Part shown: positions 52,032 to 59,880 of the stretch, piece after piece
Layout: every line of letters starts with the position of its first letter
Position numbering within the stretch: the stretch's first letter is position 1
Source of the DNA: Candidatus Roseilinea sp.
Lineage (GTDB): Bacteria; Chloroflexota; Anaerolineae; J036; Brachytrichaceae
Length of the DNA stretch: 64,000 nucleotides
Reading direction: 5' to 3'
NCBI GenBank assembly: GCA_025055235.1
Contig: JANWYN010000004.1
Location: 1 to 64,000, forward strand
Made by a program: the position numbers and the translations under genes
Notes under the pieces: generated by a model
What the model was told of the DNA's origin: nothing
The model's input: only the letters and a program-made list of their open reading frames with translations
Database searches by the model: none

Positions 52032-52387
52032 CCGCGCACCTCGAAGCCGACCAGCCTCATGCCCGCCTTGCTGCTCCAGAAATGTTCGTGCACGTGTTCT
52101 GCGAAGAGGCGAAAGAAGGCGGAAGGTTGAAACGTGCTGAGCAGCGCATCCTGGCGCTCGGCATCCAGTTCGGCGAAGGGGGCGCCGAAGGCCACCTGCG
52201 CTTCGAGGTCGAGCTGCGTGAGAAAGGCAGCGTAGTCGCGCTGCATGACCGACAGATCGCCATCGAGCATGGCAAGCAGCCGAGCGGCCGCGCCCGATGC
52301 CACCGCGCCGGGCGATTCATCGTCGGGTGGGATGATGCGATCTGCCGCTGCGTTCAAAGTTGCGATTTGCTGAGGCGTCAATGGCAT
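52028..52387 (-). CDS. Gluconate 2-dehydrogenase subunit 3 family protein
   Basis: 119 aa. LTPQQIATLNAAADRIIPPDDESPGA is the N-terminal signature of the small subunit of GMC dehydrogenases, and the helical C-terminal half has FFRLFAEHVHEHFW. Other members carry a Tat signal that exports the complex; none is present, so the pair may be cytoplasmic. Translationally coupled to the large subunit by ATGA. Confidence 0.82.
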   Translation of the reverse strand: MPLTPQQIATLNAAADRIIPPDDESPGAVASGAAARLLAMLDGDLSVMQRDYAAFLTQLDLEAQVAFGAPFAELDAERQDALLSTFQPSAFFRLFAEHVHEHFWSSKAGMRLVGFEVRG

Positions 52388-52429
52388 GGGCGCAATTGTA
52401 TGGGCGGTTACGCAGCGCGAAGTTGCCCG

Positions 52430-52812
52430 GCGGCAACCGGCGACCCAGTCCGCGAAGGCGGACTTTGCCCGGAGTTGCCCGCGACTTCAGTCGCAGGGCA
52501 TTTCAGCGCACATGGGCACGGAACGCGTCCGGGCACGGAACGGAGTCCGTGCCCTACCGTGCGACGTTTTGCCTATATGGGCGAATGCCCTGCGGCAACC
52601 GGCGACCCAGTCCGCGAAGGCGGACTTTGCCCGGAGTTGCCTGCGACTTCAGTCGCAGGGCATTTCGGCGCACCCGGGCACGGAACGGAGTCCGTGCCCT
52701 ACCGTGCGACGTTTTGCCTATATGGGCGAATGCCCCTGCGGCAACCGGCGACCCGGTCCGCGAAGGCGGACTTTTGCCCTAAGTTGCCTGCGACTTCAGT
52801 CGCAGGGCAACG
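52430..52812. repeat. Three tandem 146-162 bp repeat units
   Basis: Units begin with GCGGCAACCGGCGACCC at 52430, 52592 and 52738; spacing 162 and 146 bases, the third partial. Each contains TCCGCGAAGGCGGA, a hairpin around GCGACTTCAGTCGC and, in the first two, CGTGCGACGTTTTGCC. The TTCAGTCGC hairpin is shared with the 59.8-kb repeat. The region (52388-52819) has open frames on the + strand only because the units repeat. No gene. Confidence 0.75.
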
Positions 52813-52819
52813 GGTCGCC

Positions 52820-53764
52820 CTACTGCGCGCTCGCTTTCAACACGCGTGCCGGCGCCAACGGCCGCACCTGATACCACCGGTTGGCTGCCGGCACAATCAC
52901 GCTCTCGAAGCGGTCGAGCGTCACGCTGGCGTCCCCGCTTTCAACCACGACGCGGCCGGCGATCACCGTGAGCGCGTGGAAGCTCTGCCCCCGCGTGTCG
53001 AGCGCGAGCGTCTCGGCCTGGGACGCGAGCAGGTCGAGCGTGAAATAGGGGCATGCGACGAGCTGTTGCGCGTCGGTATCCAACATCGGCCGCAAATGGC
53101 GCACCTGGCCGGTGGCGCTCGGGTCGGTCACGGCCAGCGATTGCTCGATGTGCAGCGCGCGGCCGGCGCTGGCCGGCCGGTTCCAGTCCCACACCCGATA
53201 GGTGATGTCGGACGTTTGCTGCACCTCGTAGATCAGCAGGCCGGGCCCCAGCGCGTGCAGCGTGCCGGCGGGCATGAAGATCGTGTCGCCCGCGCGCACT
53301 GCTAGATGCTGAACCAGTTCGCGCACACTGCCATCGCGGATGGCCCGCTGGAGCGCATCGGGTTCGACGCCCGGCTTCACGCCGGCGATCAACTGCGCGC
53401 CGGCGCTGGCCTCCAGCACATACCAGGCCTCGGTCTTGCCGAAGTGGCCCGGACCTTCCAGCGCGATAGCTTGCGCGTCGTTCGGGTGCACCTGGATGGA
53501 AAGCCAGTCGTTACAGTCGAGCAGCTTGATGAGCAGGGGGAAGCGCGTGCCGGTGTGGGCGACGACGGCTTCGCCGAGCAGCGCTGCGCCGAGTTCGCCG
53601 GCCAGCTCGGCCAGCGTGCGGCCGGCGTGACGGCCATCCGCGATCCGGTTGTGCTCGTACACGATCCACGCCTCGCCGATGGGTTGGTCGGCGTCCGGCT
53701 TCAACCGCCGGCCGCCCCACACGCGATGGTGATACTCGGGGAGGAGTCGAAGGAGTTCGGCCAT
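52820..53764 (-). CDS. manA: Mannose-6-phosphate isomerase, class I
   Basis: Zinc enzyme of 314 aa interconverting fructose-6-P and mannose-6-P. Zinc ligands appear in IQVHPNDAQA, then GKTEAWYVL and GTLHALGPG. EVQQTSDITYRVWDW is a further family block. The short form (~315 aa) matches Bacillus-type ManA. It supplies mannose for GDP-mannose and the glycan locus. Its gene starts 3 bases from the stop of the amylase gene upstream on the same strand, suggesting one operon. Confidence 0.92.
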   Translation of the reverse strand: MAELLRLLPEYHHRVWGGRRLKPDADQPIGEAWIVYEHNRIADGRHAGRTLAELAGELGAALLGEAVVAHTGTRFPLLIKLLDCNDWLSIQVHPNDAQAIALEGPGHFGKTEAWYVLEASAGAQLIAGVKPGVEPDALQRAIRDGSVRELVQHLAVRAGDTIFMPAGTLHALGPGLLIYEVQQTSDITYRVWDWNRPASAGRALHIEQSLAVTDPSATGQVRHLRPMLDTDAQQLVACPYFTLDLLASQAETLALDTRGQSFHALTVIAGRVVVESGDASVTLDRFESVIVPAANRWYQVRPLAPARVLKASAQ

Positions 53765-53767
53765 GTT

Positions 53768-55423
53768 TCACCGCCAGCTTATCACGAGCGTTCCCCAGGG
53801 CGCAATCGTCAGCGCATCGAGCGGTTGCGGTTCACCCAGCAGGAACTCGACGCGCTCGCCGGTGGGCACAGGCGATTCCGCGACATCGAGCGCGACCGTT
53901 TGTGCTTGCGCGCTGAAGTTGAAGATCATCGCGATCACCTCGTCGCCGGCCCAGCGCCAGATGCCCATGCAGGTCGAGCAGCCGGTTACGGCGTCCATCA
54001 TGCGGAAGTCGGTGCTGCGCAGCGCCGCGCGTTCGTTGCGCAGCCGAGTCAAGGCGCGGTAATAGTTCAGCAGCGAGTTGGGATCGCCGTCCTGCTCCTC
54101 GACCGAGACGCCGTCGTTAGGCCGGTTGTTGCGGTTGGCCGGCTTGAACCACGTCGTCATGCCTGGGCCGGTTTCGTTGGCATACCAGTCCATCGGCTCG
54201 CGGCGAAACTCGTCGTAGATCGGGCCTGGTCCCTTCACGCCGCGCATGCCAATTTCCTCGCCGTAGTAGATGATCGGAATGCCGGGCGTGAGGATGGCGG
54301 CAGCGGCGGCCAGCCGCATGCGCGCCGGGTCGCCCTCGACGGATGAGGCGATGCGATTAGTGTCGTGATTAGAAGGGAAGCGCACGATCTGCGCGCCGCG
54401 CGGATACAGGTTGAGCATGGCGCGATAGGCCGGCTGCAGCAGCAACGGATCCACGGCGCCGTTCAGCACGCCTTTGCCCACCGAGTTCTCGCCGCCCGAC
54501 AGGCGCAGGTACCACGGGAAGTCGAAGAGCGCGTCGAACCCTTCGCCGAAATAGCGCTGCAAGGTAGATGGCTCGCCGTCCCACACCTCACCCAGCAGCA
54601 CGGCATCCGGATTCTTGGCTTTCACTGCCTCGCGCAGATCTTCCCAGAACCAGTGTTCGACGCCGCGGGCGTAATCGGCGCGCAGGCCGTCCACGCCTAA
54701 ATCGAGCCAGAACTCCGCCGCGCTGATCAGGTAAGCGTTCACTTCGCGGTTGCTGTGATTCCACTCCGGCAGGTCGGCGATGCCGAAGAACGAAGCATAT
54801 GAAAGGTTATTCGCGTCTTTGAACAGAAACCATTTGGTGTAGGGCGATTGTGGGTTGCCGTAGGCGTCCTGGAAGAACGGATGGCCCTTCGAGGTGTGGT
54901 TGGCGACGAAGTCCACGATCAGGTGCATGCCGCGCCGCTCGATCTCGTCCACTAACGCCTTGAAGTCGTCGAGCGTGCCGAACTGAGGGTTGACCGCCTT
55001 GTAGTCGGCCACGTCGTAGCCGTGGTAGGTGAGCGAGGGGTAGTGCGGGTTCAACCAGATCGTGTTGACGCCGAGCGATTGGATGTAGTCGAGCTTCTGC
55101 TGGAGTCCTCGCAAATCGCCAACGCCATCGTCGTCGGAATCGTAGAAGCTGCGCAGGAAGACCTGATACAACGTGGCGTCGTTGAACCAGGCCGGCGACG
55201 CGATGACCGGCCGGCGATCCGGCGTAGGCGTCGGCCGGGCCGGGCGCGGCGTGGCAGTCGGTGAATCGGTGGGCTGGGGCGTGGGTGGGATCGTCGGCGC
55301 AGGGGTGAACGTCGCTGCCGGCGCGGTTGGCGCCGTCGTCGGGGCAGCTGGCGGCGCCGGACAGGCGCAAAGCGCAGCTGCGCAGATGGCAAAGGCGATC
55401 CAAATTCGTCCCCAAGGTCTCAT
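53768..55423 (-). CDS. Extracellular alpha-amylase family (GH13) lipoprotein-like glycosidase
   Basis: 551 aa. A signal peptide ends at ALCAC (C21, near-lipobox) followed by a long Pro/Thr-rich linker (~22-70). The (beta/alpha)8 barrel has DFVANHTS, the nucleophile D250 in GLRADYARG, the acid/base E279 in LLGEVW and D354 in SNHDTNR. The C-terminal beta domain ends TIAPWGTLVIS. It probably hydrolyses or transglycosylates alpha-glucans at the cell surface; the RNA methyltransferase gene ends 1 base away. Confidence 0.9.
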   Translation of the reverse strand: MRPWGRIWIAFAICAAALCACPAPPAAPTTAPTAPAATFTPAPTIPPTPQPTDSPTATPRPARPTPTPDRRPVIASPAWFNDATLYQVFLRSFYDSDDDGVGDLRGLQQKLDYIQSLGVNTIWLNPHYPSLTYHGYDVADYKAVNPQFGTLDDFKALVDEIERRGMHLIVDFVANHTSKGHPFFQDAYGNPQSPYTKWFLFKDANNLSYASFFGIADLPEWNHSNREVNAYLISAAEFWLDLGVDGLRADYARGVEHWFWEDLREAVKAKNPDAVLLGEVWDGEPSTLQRYFGEGFDALFDFPWYLRLSGGENSVGKGVLNGAVDPLLLQPAYRAMLNLYPRGAQIVRFPSNHDTNRIASSVEGDPARMRLAAAAAILTPGIPIIYYGEEIGMRGVKGPGPIYDEFRREPMDWYANETGPGMTTWFKPANRNNRPNDGVSVEEQDGDPNSLLNYYRALTRLRNERAALRSTDFRMMDAVTGCSTCMGIWRWAGDEVIAMIFNFSAQAQTVALDVAESPVPTGERVEFLLGEPQPLDALTIAPWGTLVISWR

Positions 55424-55424
55424 G

Positions 55425-56531
55425 TCATACTCTCCTCAATCCAAAGATGGCCGGTCGCAACCCGCCCAAGTTTACGCGGAACGTCGAATCGCGCTGCCAT
55501 AGCGATGGCATGTGTGCAAGCGTATGTTCCATCAGCCGCACCTCTGCCGTGATGAAGGCGCAGCGCGCCCCCGGTTTCGCGACGCGGGCAGCCTCGCGCA
55601 GTAACGCCGGATAGAGCGCGACGTTGTCGTCGTGCGATCCGACGCGATGGCCGAAGGGGAGATCGGCAGTGATGGCATCCACGCTCGCGTCCGGCAAGGG
55701 CAAGTGGCGCATGTCCCAGTCGTGCACCTCGAAGGCGCCGCGCCCATCTTTCGAGCCTTTTAGATAGGCCGCGATGTTCTCCTGAGCGCAAGCGATGGCT
55801 TGCCGGTCGGTGTCGCAGCCGATCAGCCGGCGCGCCGGGCCGGCCAGCGCACGTTCGATCAGCAGCGTGCCCGAGCCGCATCCCAAGTTGAGGTAGACAT
55901 CGTCCGGCGTGGGCCGGGTCAACAGCGCCATTGCGTGAGCGACGGTCGCCTGCAGCGAGCCGGCGATGTTGCAGACGCGCCAGTCACGCGTGGCGAGCGG
56001 CTTGGGCGAGAGGCGCACGAGCACGTCCCAGCCGGATGCTTGCCGAATCCCCACTCCCGACTCCCGGCTGGCCTTGGAAGTCGGAAGTGGGGAGTCGGGG
56101 GTGAAGTCGAATGCAGGCCGGACGCGGATCAGCAAGTCGCCTTCTTCGTTCACCTCGCGCAGGCCGGTGTGCTGTGCGATCGCCGACTTCAGGCGGGTCA
56201 TCACCGTCGAGCCGGCGCCGGCTGCGCCGAGCATGAAGGTGCGGTATGTGTCGCGCGGCATCAGGCCGAGCGCAGCGTCAATCTGCGCCAACAGCGCGCG
56301 CAGGTGTTGGTCGCCGAGCAGCGCTTTTGGGCGCGGAATCGCGTAGTGCCGGAGCAGGTAAACCGCCAGAACCGTTTTAAGGTCGAGCAGCGGGCGAATC
56401 GCGCGTGCGGAGAAGCGGATCACGCCGGGCCGCATTGCGCGTATGTCACGCGCGCCCAGCATCCCGATCTCCTCGCATGCGAACCGCTCGAGGCCGGCGA
56501 TGACGTCGGCTTCGCAGGAGCGCACCTCCAC
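55425..56531 (-). CDS. RNA guanine-N2-methyltransferase-like protein (TrmG10/RlmL fold)
   Basis: 368 aa from GTG 56531. An N-terminal RNA-binding part (~1-150) precedes a Rossmann methyltransferase with motif I LNLGCGSGTLLIE and motif IV DLPFG, the variant seen in THUMP-type RNA methyltransferases. An inverted-repeat insertion (56048-56105) encodes the SPDSPLPTSKASRESGVG segment between FDFTP and GWDVLVRLSP. It ends 1 base before the amylase start. Target tRNA or rRNA position is unknown. Confidence 0.78.
   Translation of the reverse strand: MEVRSCEADVIAGLERFACEEIGMLGARDIRAMRPGVIRFSARAIRPLLDLKTVLAVYLLRHYAIPRPKALLGDQHLRALLAQIDAALGLMPRDTYRTFMLGAAGAGSTVMTRLKSAIAQHTGLREVNEEGDLLIRVRPAFDFTPDSPLPTSKASRESGVGIRQASGWDVLVRLSPKPLATRDWRVCNIAGSLQATVAHAMALLTRPTPDDVYLNLGCGSGTLLIERALAGPARRLIGCDTDRQAIACAQENIAAYLKGSKDGRGAFEVHDWDMRHLPLPDASVDAITADLPFGHRVGSHDDNVALYPALLREAARVAKPGARCAFITAEVRLMEHTLAHMPSLWQRDSTFRVNLGGLRPAIFGLRRV
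56048..56105. repeat. Inverted ACTCCCG repeat inside a coding sequence
   Basis: CCCCACTCCCGACTCCCGG and the inverse units (GGAAGTGGGGAGTCGGGGG) face each other around GGCTGGCCTTGGAAGTC. It is translated in frame within the RNA methyltransferase. Confidence 0.6.
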
Positions 56532-56558
56532 GGCGTCACTGTATCACGCTGCCGCCTG

Positions 56559-57740
56559 TTAACGCTTCGCCGCGGACGGTTGCCGCGCCCCTCGCCTCAA
56601 GGACTTCTCCGCCGGAACGACGCGCACCGGCAGGCCGGCGTAGAACTGGCGCAGGGTGGGCAAGTAGTTGCTGATTTCGTAGCCATCCCAGCGATCGCGA
56701 TCGCTCACTTGGAAGATCGCCCCGCCGATGATCGGCGAAGGATACGACTTGCCGTCCACCACCAGCGGCGCGCTCTGCAGCCGGATGTATTTGTCACACC
56801 AGTCGCGGAACTTCTCCTGACTGTAGGCGTGCGCCTTGAAGCCGCCCACGCCGCCCTGGTCGAGGCCGCATTCGGAGCAGTAGATGGCGCGCACTTTCGG
56901 GTCGAAGCCGCAGCGAGTGAAGAGAAATTCCCAGCGGCGCTCGAACCACTTCCACTCGTTGGGCTGGTCAATGTGTTGCGGGTTGGGCGAGTAGAGGTGC
57001 ATGTCGAAGGCGATGAGGCCGCTGTTGTAGGCGGGGGCGTAGAGTTCACGAATGATGTCGCAGGTCTCCGAGCTGGTGAAATCAGGGCAGCCCATCGAGA
57101 ACGTGCCGGCGGCGTAAGTTGCGCCGCTGCCCTGCTTGATGCGCCGCGCCACCTCCAGGTCAATCTGTGCGCGCCGGCGCAGGTCGTTGCCGTCCTGGCC
57201 GAGCTGGTCGGCTTCGTTTAGGCCGATGTAAATCAGGTTCTTGTCGGTCGCGCCCTCTAGGCCGTTGATGATCTGTTCGACGCTGGGCACCACGCCGTGC
57301 TCGAAGAACCGGCGCACCATGACCACGGCGCCGGGATGGGCGCGCTTGAGCTGGCTGGCGCCGGCGAAGTTGTTCATGCACAGGAAGAACTTGCAGCCAT
57401 GCCGGGCTTCCTCGAACGCCACTTCGCTGTTGGTCATGGCGTGGATGCCGAGCCTGAACGTAGTGCGCGGCGGCCGGCCGATGTCGGAGCCGGTGTCGGG
57501 TGGTGGTTCACCGTGGAATTCCAGCCAGGTCGTGGATACGAAGACGCCGACGGGCTGATCGCTTTCGTTCGGGCCGAAGCGCAGGTTGGCGCCGCTGACC
57601 TGCAACGGCACGGCCGCCCAGCCATCCCGCACCGACAGCACGTCCACGACGGTGCCTTTCTTCAGCATGCCGAGCACCGTGCCTTCCAAACTGGGCTTCA
57701 TGCGCACGTTCAACAGATCGGCGATGACGGTCGCTTTCAC
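56559..57740 (-). CDS. SH3b-domain protein with TIM-barrel glycoside-hydrolase-like domain
   Basis: 393 aa from GTG 57740 (AGGGAGG ribosome-binding site). Residues 1-~70 form a bacterial SH3 domain (LLNVRMKPSLEGTVLGMLKK). Residues ~95-370 look like a clan GH-A barrel: IGLNEADQ offers the acid/base glutamate and IYCSECGLDQGG the nucleophile glutamate. No signal peptide is seen, although SH3b domains usually bind cell walls, so secretion is unexplained. Substrate unknown. The fold assignment rests on motif placement only. Confidence 0.6.
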   Translation of the reverse strand: MKATVIADLLNVRMKPSLEGTVLGMLKKGTVVDVLSVRDGWAAVPLQVSGANLRFGPNESDQPVGVFVSTTWLEFHGEPPPDTGSDIGRPPRTTFRLGIHAMTNSEVAFEEARHGCKFFLCMNNFAGASQLKRAHPGAVVMVRRFFEHGVVPSVEQIINGLEGATDKNLIYIGLNEADQLGQDGNDLRRRAQIDLEVARRIKQGSGATYAAGTFSMGCPDFTSSETCDIIRELYAPAYNSGLIAFDMHLYSPNPQHIDQPNEWKWFERRWEFLFTRCGFDPKVRAIYCSECGLDQGGVGGFKAHAYSQEKFRDWCDKYIRLQSAPLVVDGKSYPSPIIGGAIFQVSDRDRWDGYEISNYLPTLRQFYAGLPVRVVPAEKSLRRGARQPSAAKR

Positions 57741-57797
57741 AGTTGCCTCCCTGGGTTGCCCCCGCTTTTACCTCTTATAAACGCAGAAGGGAAAGAC

Positions 57798-57832
57798 AAA
57801 CTCCCGATGCTCGATCGAGACATCGGGAGTTT
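57798..57832 (-). terminator. Terminator-like hairpin after the YeeE pair
   Basis: Perfect 12-bp stem AAACTCCCGATG / CATCGGGAGTTT with an 11-base loop, followed on the minus strand by GTCTTTCCC. It lies 50 bases beyond the stop of the second YeeE gene. Confidence 0.6.
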
Positions 57833-57882
57833 AGCGCCTGTTGCCCCTGCTGGCGAATGCACTCCTCGCCGCAGCACAGGCT

Positions 57883-58293
57883 TCATGTGGGCAGCTTGGG
57901 TTGTAGAACGGCGAAGAGATACGCCCCAACGAGCGCGCCGGCGAAGGTAGCCAACGCCAGCCAGGTGCCGGCGCCGATTTGCGCGTAGATCGGCCCGGGG
58001 CACGCGCCGGTGATGGCCCAGCCCAGCCCGAAGATGATGCCGCCGATGACGACGCCTTTTTGCCACTTCTTCTCTTTGATCGTGATCGGCTCACCTTGGA
58101 TCGTCTTCAAGTTGAAACGCTTGATCAGGAAGACGCTGATCGCGCCGACCAGCACGGCCGAAGCGATGATCAAATACATGTGCGCTTCCTCGAAGCGGAA
58201 CATCTTCTGGATACGGAACCACGAAATTACCTCGGACTTGGTCAGCACGATGCCGAACATTACCCCGATGAGCAAGACGAAGAGACGTTGCAT
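57883..58293 (-). CDS. YeeE/YedE family half-transporter B
   Basis: 136 aa membrane protein with about four helices, start MQRLFVLLIGVMFGIVLTKSE. The cysteine motif GACPGP (C98) is the sulfur-relay site of YeeE/TsuA-type thiosulfate channels. With the other half-gene 18 bases upstream it likely forms a split transporter for thiosulfate or sulfane sulfur. Followed by the hairpin at 57798. Confidence 0.82.
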   Translation of the reverse strand: MQRLFVLLIGVMFGIVLTKSEVISWFRIQKMFRFEEAHMYLIIASAVLVGAISVFLIKRFNLKTIQGEPITIKEKKWQKGVVIGGIIFGLGWAITGACPGPIYAQIGAGTWLALATFAGALVGAYLFAVLQPKLPT

Positions 58294-58311
58294 GGTTCGA
58301 CCTCCTTCAGC

Positions 58312-58794
58312 TCAACGTGCGAACAGTGCGCCGCCCCACGTCATGGCCAGCCCGCCGATGAAGAAGCTGATGCTCGCGATCAGGCTCGGCAAGCGCAGGT
58401 TGGATAGGCCCATGATCGTGTGGCCGGAAGTGCAGCCATCGGCGTAGCGCGTGCCGAAGCCGACCAGGATGCCGCCGATGAACAGCTTGACCACACCTTC
58501 GAGCGAGGCGAATTCCGGCGGCAGCAACTGCGGTGGCCGCGCCGATAGGAAGTTGGCGGCGATGAAACCGCCCAGCAGCACGCCGGCGACGAAGATGAGA
58601 TTCCACGACTCCTTTCGCACATCGTTGTTCTTCAGGTACGGCAATTGGGATTTCGGGAAAGCGAGCGAACACCAATGGCGGAAGGAGCTGGAAATGCCGA
58701 GCGTCTTGCCGGTGAGAATCAGCAACAACGGCACGCTCAGCCCGATCAAAGGCCCCGCGATATACCAGGGCCACGTCTCGAAAAGCCAATCCAT
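58312..58794 (-). CDS. YeeE/YedE family half-transporter A
   Basis: 160 aa, about five hydrophobic helices. The start MDWLFETWPW at 58794 was chosen because the longer frame (to 58899) lacks membrane character and AGGAGA lies just upstream. The YeeE cysteine motif appears as ADGCTSGHTIMG (C121), with C42 in a second conserved-like position. The pair reproduces the two halves of single-chain YeeE, whose cysteines pass sulfur along the pore (TsuA from Spirochaeta is the characterised member). Confidence 0.82.
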   Translation of the reverse strand: MDWLFETWPWYIAGPLIGLSVPLLLILTGKTLGISSSFRHWCSLAFPKSQLPYLKNNDVRKESWNLIFVAGVLLGGFIAANFLSARPPQLLPPEFASLEGVVKLFIGGILVGFGTRYADGCTSGHTIMGLSNLRLPSLIASISFFIGGLAMTWGGALFAR

Positions 58795-59021
58795 CGCAAT
58801 CTCCTCTCGTAAGCAGTTGAATTTACGCCGCGGTTCGGGCACGACGAAAGGATGCATTCGCCAGCGGGGGCTGTAGGGCGCGCTCTGAATGGCCCGCATG
58901 GGCTACCGTAGTGCGCCGTTGGCGGCGCACACGGGTATGTCCGCGAATGCACCCCGACGAAACGCGGCGTTTTAAGATATTTAGAGTCCGGCTACGGCAA
59001 AAGGTTACACAGTTACGGGCG
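58795..59021. other. Intergenic gap between sigma factor and YeeE genes
   Basis: 227 bases with no gene. It contains the hairpin GTGCGCC / GGCGCAC (58911-58930) and an inverted GCATTCGC / GCGAATGC pair (58854-58861, 58952-58959). These could end the sigma transcript or belong to another small repeat family. Confidence 0.4.
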
Positions 59022-59639
59022 CTACTGGTAATACTCCTTCAGCTTCTCGGCCAGCTTCTCGCGCAGTTTGGCGCGCGCGCGGTGCAGGCGCACCTTCACG
59101 GCCGATGGGCTGATACGTAACTGTTCGGAGGTCTCGAGGACGGAGAGGCCGTCCAGATCACGCATCACCAGCACCCGGCGCAGCGTCTCCGGGAGCGAAG
59201 CGATGGTCTCGTTGATATGGGCATGAAACTCCTGGTTTTCGATGAGTTCGTCCAGCGCCGTGTAGTCCGCCGGCTCGCCCGCTGCACTGATGCCCTCGAT
59301 CCCGTTCGGTTGGCTGTGTTCATTCAGGTCGGCCTCGGTGATTTCGCCCCGCCGTTTCCTGTAGCGTAACCGCTCCAGCGACGCATTGTGAGCGATGCGA
59401 TATAACCATGTCCCCAGAGAGGCGTTGCCCTCGAAGTGCTGAATGGCGCGGAAGGCGCGGAAATAGGTCTCCTGTACGACATCCTCAGCTTCACACCGGT
59501 CGCGGAGGATCTCGTAGGCATGCCGGTAGAGCCTGCGCCCGTGCATTCGCATGCACTCGGCGCAGGCTGTCATATCACCCGCTTTTAGCCGGGCGACGAG
59601 TTGTCGCTCATCATCCGGCGCATCAACCAAATCCGCCAA
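59022..59639 (-). CDS. ECF-type RNA polymerase sigma factor with N-terminal CxxC
   Basis: 205 aa. Region 2 spans ~30-95 (YRHAYEILRDRCEAEDVVQETYFRAFRAI) and region 4 ~140-195 (LPETLRRVLVMRDLDGLSVLETSEQLRISPSAVKVRLHRAR). Just before region 2 stand C26-x2-C29 and H33, with C49 in the following helix, cysteines not usual at these places. No anti-sigma gene is adjacent. The start is TTG 59639; no ATG or GTG gives a full region 2. It sits between the two halves of the sulfur gene set, so a role in their control is likely by context. Confidence 0.88.
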   Translation of the reverse strand: MADLVDAPDDERQLVARLKAGDMTACAECMRMHGRRLYRHAYEILRDRCEAEDVVQETYFRAFRAIQHFEGNASLGTWLYRIAHNASLERLRYRKRRGEITEADLNEHSQPNGIEGISAAGEPADYTALDELIENQEFHAHINETIASLPETLRRVLVMRDLDGLSVLETSEQLRISPSAVKVRLHRARAKLREKLAEKLKEYYQ

Positions 59640-59651
59640 TATCGCGGGTTA

Positions 59652-59680
59652 ACCGTAGCGACCTCGCAGGATCATTTCAA
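59652..59680 (-). promoter_or_regulatory. Putative promoter of the sigma-factor gene
   Basis: On the minus strand TTGAAA (59680-59675), 17-base spacer, TACGGT (59657-59652). The predicted start lies about six bases before the TTG, so the message would be nearly leaderless. Confidence 0.45.
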
Positions 59681-59743
59681 GCGCGATTTGGTAATGGCTC
59701 GTTAAGCCAACGCTAATGCCTTCGGCCTGTCGTACAGCTCACG

Positions 59744-59866
59744 TGGGTGTATTTCCCGCTGAGGGCAAATTGCCCGCGACTTCAGTCGCGGGCAATTTGC
59801 GGCAAAGCCGGCTATGCGCCGGCTTTGCCATGCGTTGCGCGCAGATTCATCCGCTGCGCAAATCTA
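59744..59866. repeat. Dispersed multi-hairpin repeat, family 2 (copy at 59.8 kb)
   Basis: Three hairpins in a row: GCAAATTGCCCGCGAC / GTCGCGGGCAATTTGC (16 bp perfect, loop TTCA, 59765-59800), GGCAAAGCCGGC / GCCGGCTTTGCC (12 bp, 59801-59829) and GCGCAG / CTGCGC (~59840-59860). It matches 46991-47092 in order. Lies between the MBL-rhodanese stop and the sigma-factor promoter. Confidence 0.75.
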
Positions 59867-59880
59867 CATTACACCCCGCT

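Noticed and set aside
52430-52812. Possible CRISPR array
   Set aside because: Units are ~150 bases, nearly identical throughout with no short-repeat/unique-spacer alternation, and no cas gene is present.
52082-53305. Long + strand open frame across the tandem repeats and manA
   Set aside because: It stays open because the repeat units lack stops in that phase; it is antisense to manA and the GMC small subunit, which are convincing genes.
58911-58930. tRNA or small structured RNA in the gap after the sigma gene
   Set aside because: Only one 7-bp hairpin; no cloverleaf, anticodon or T-loop sequence. No tRNA-like T-loop was seen in any gap.
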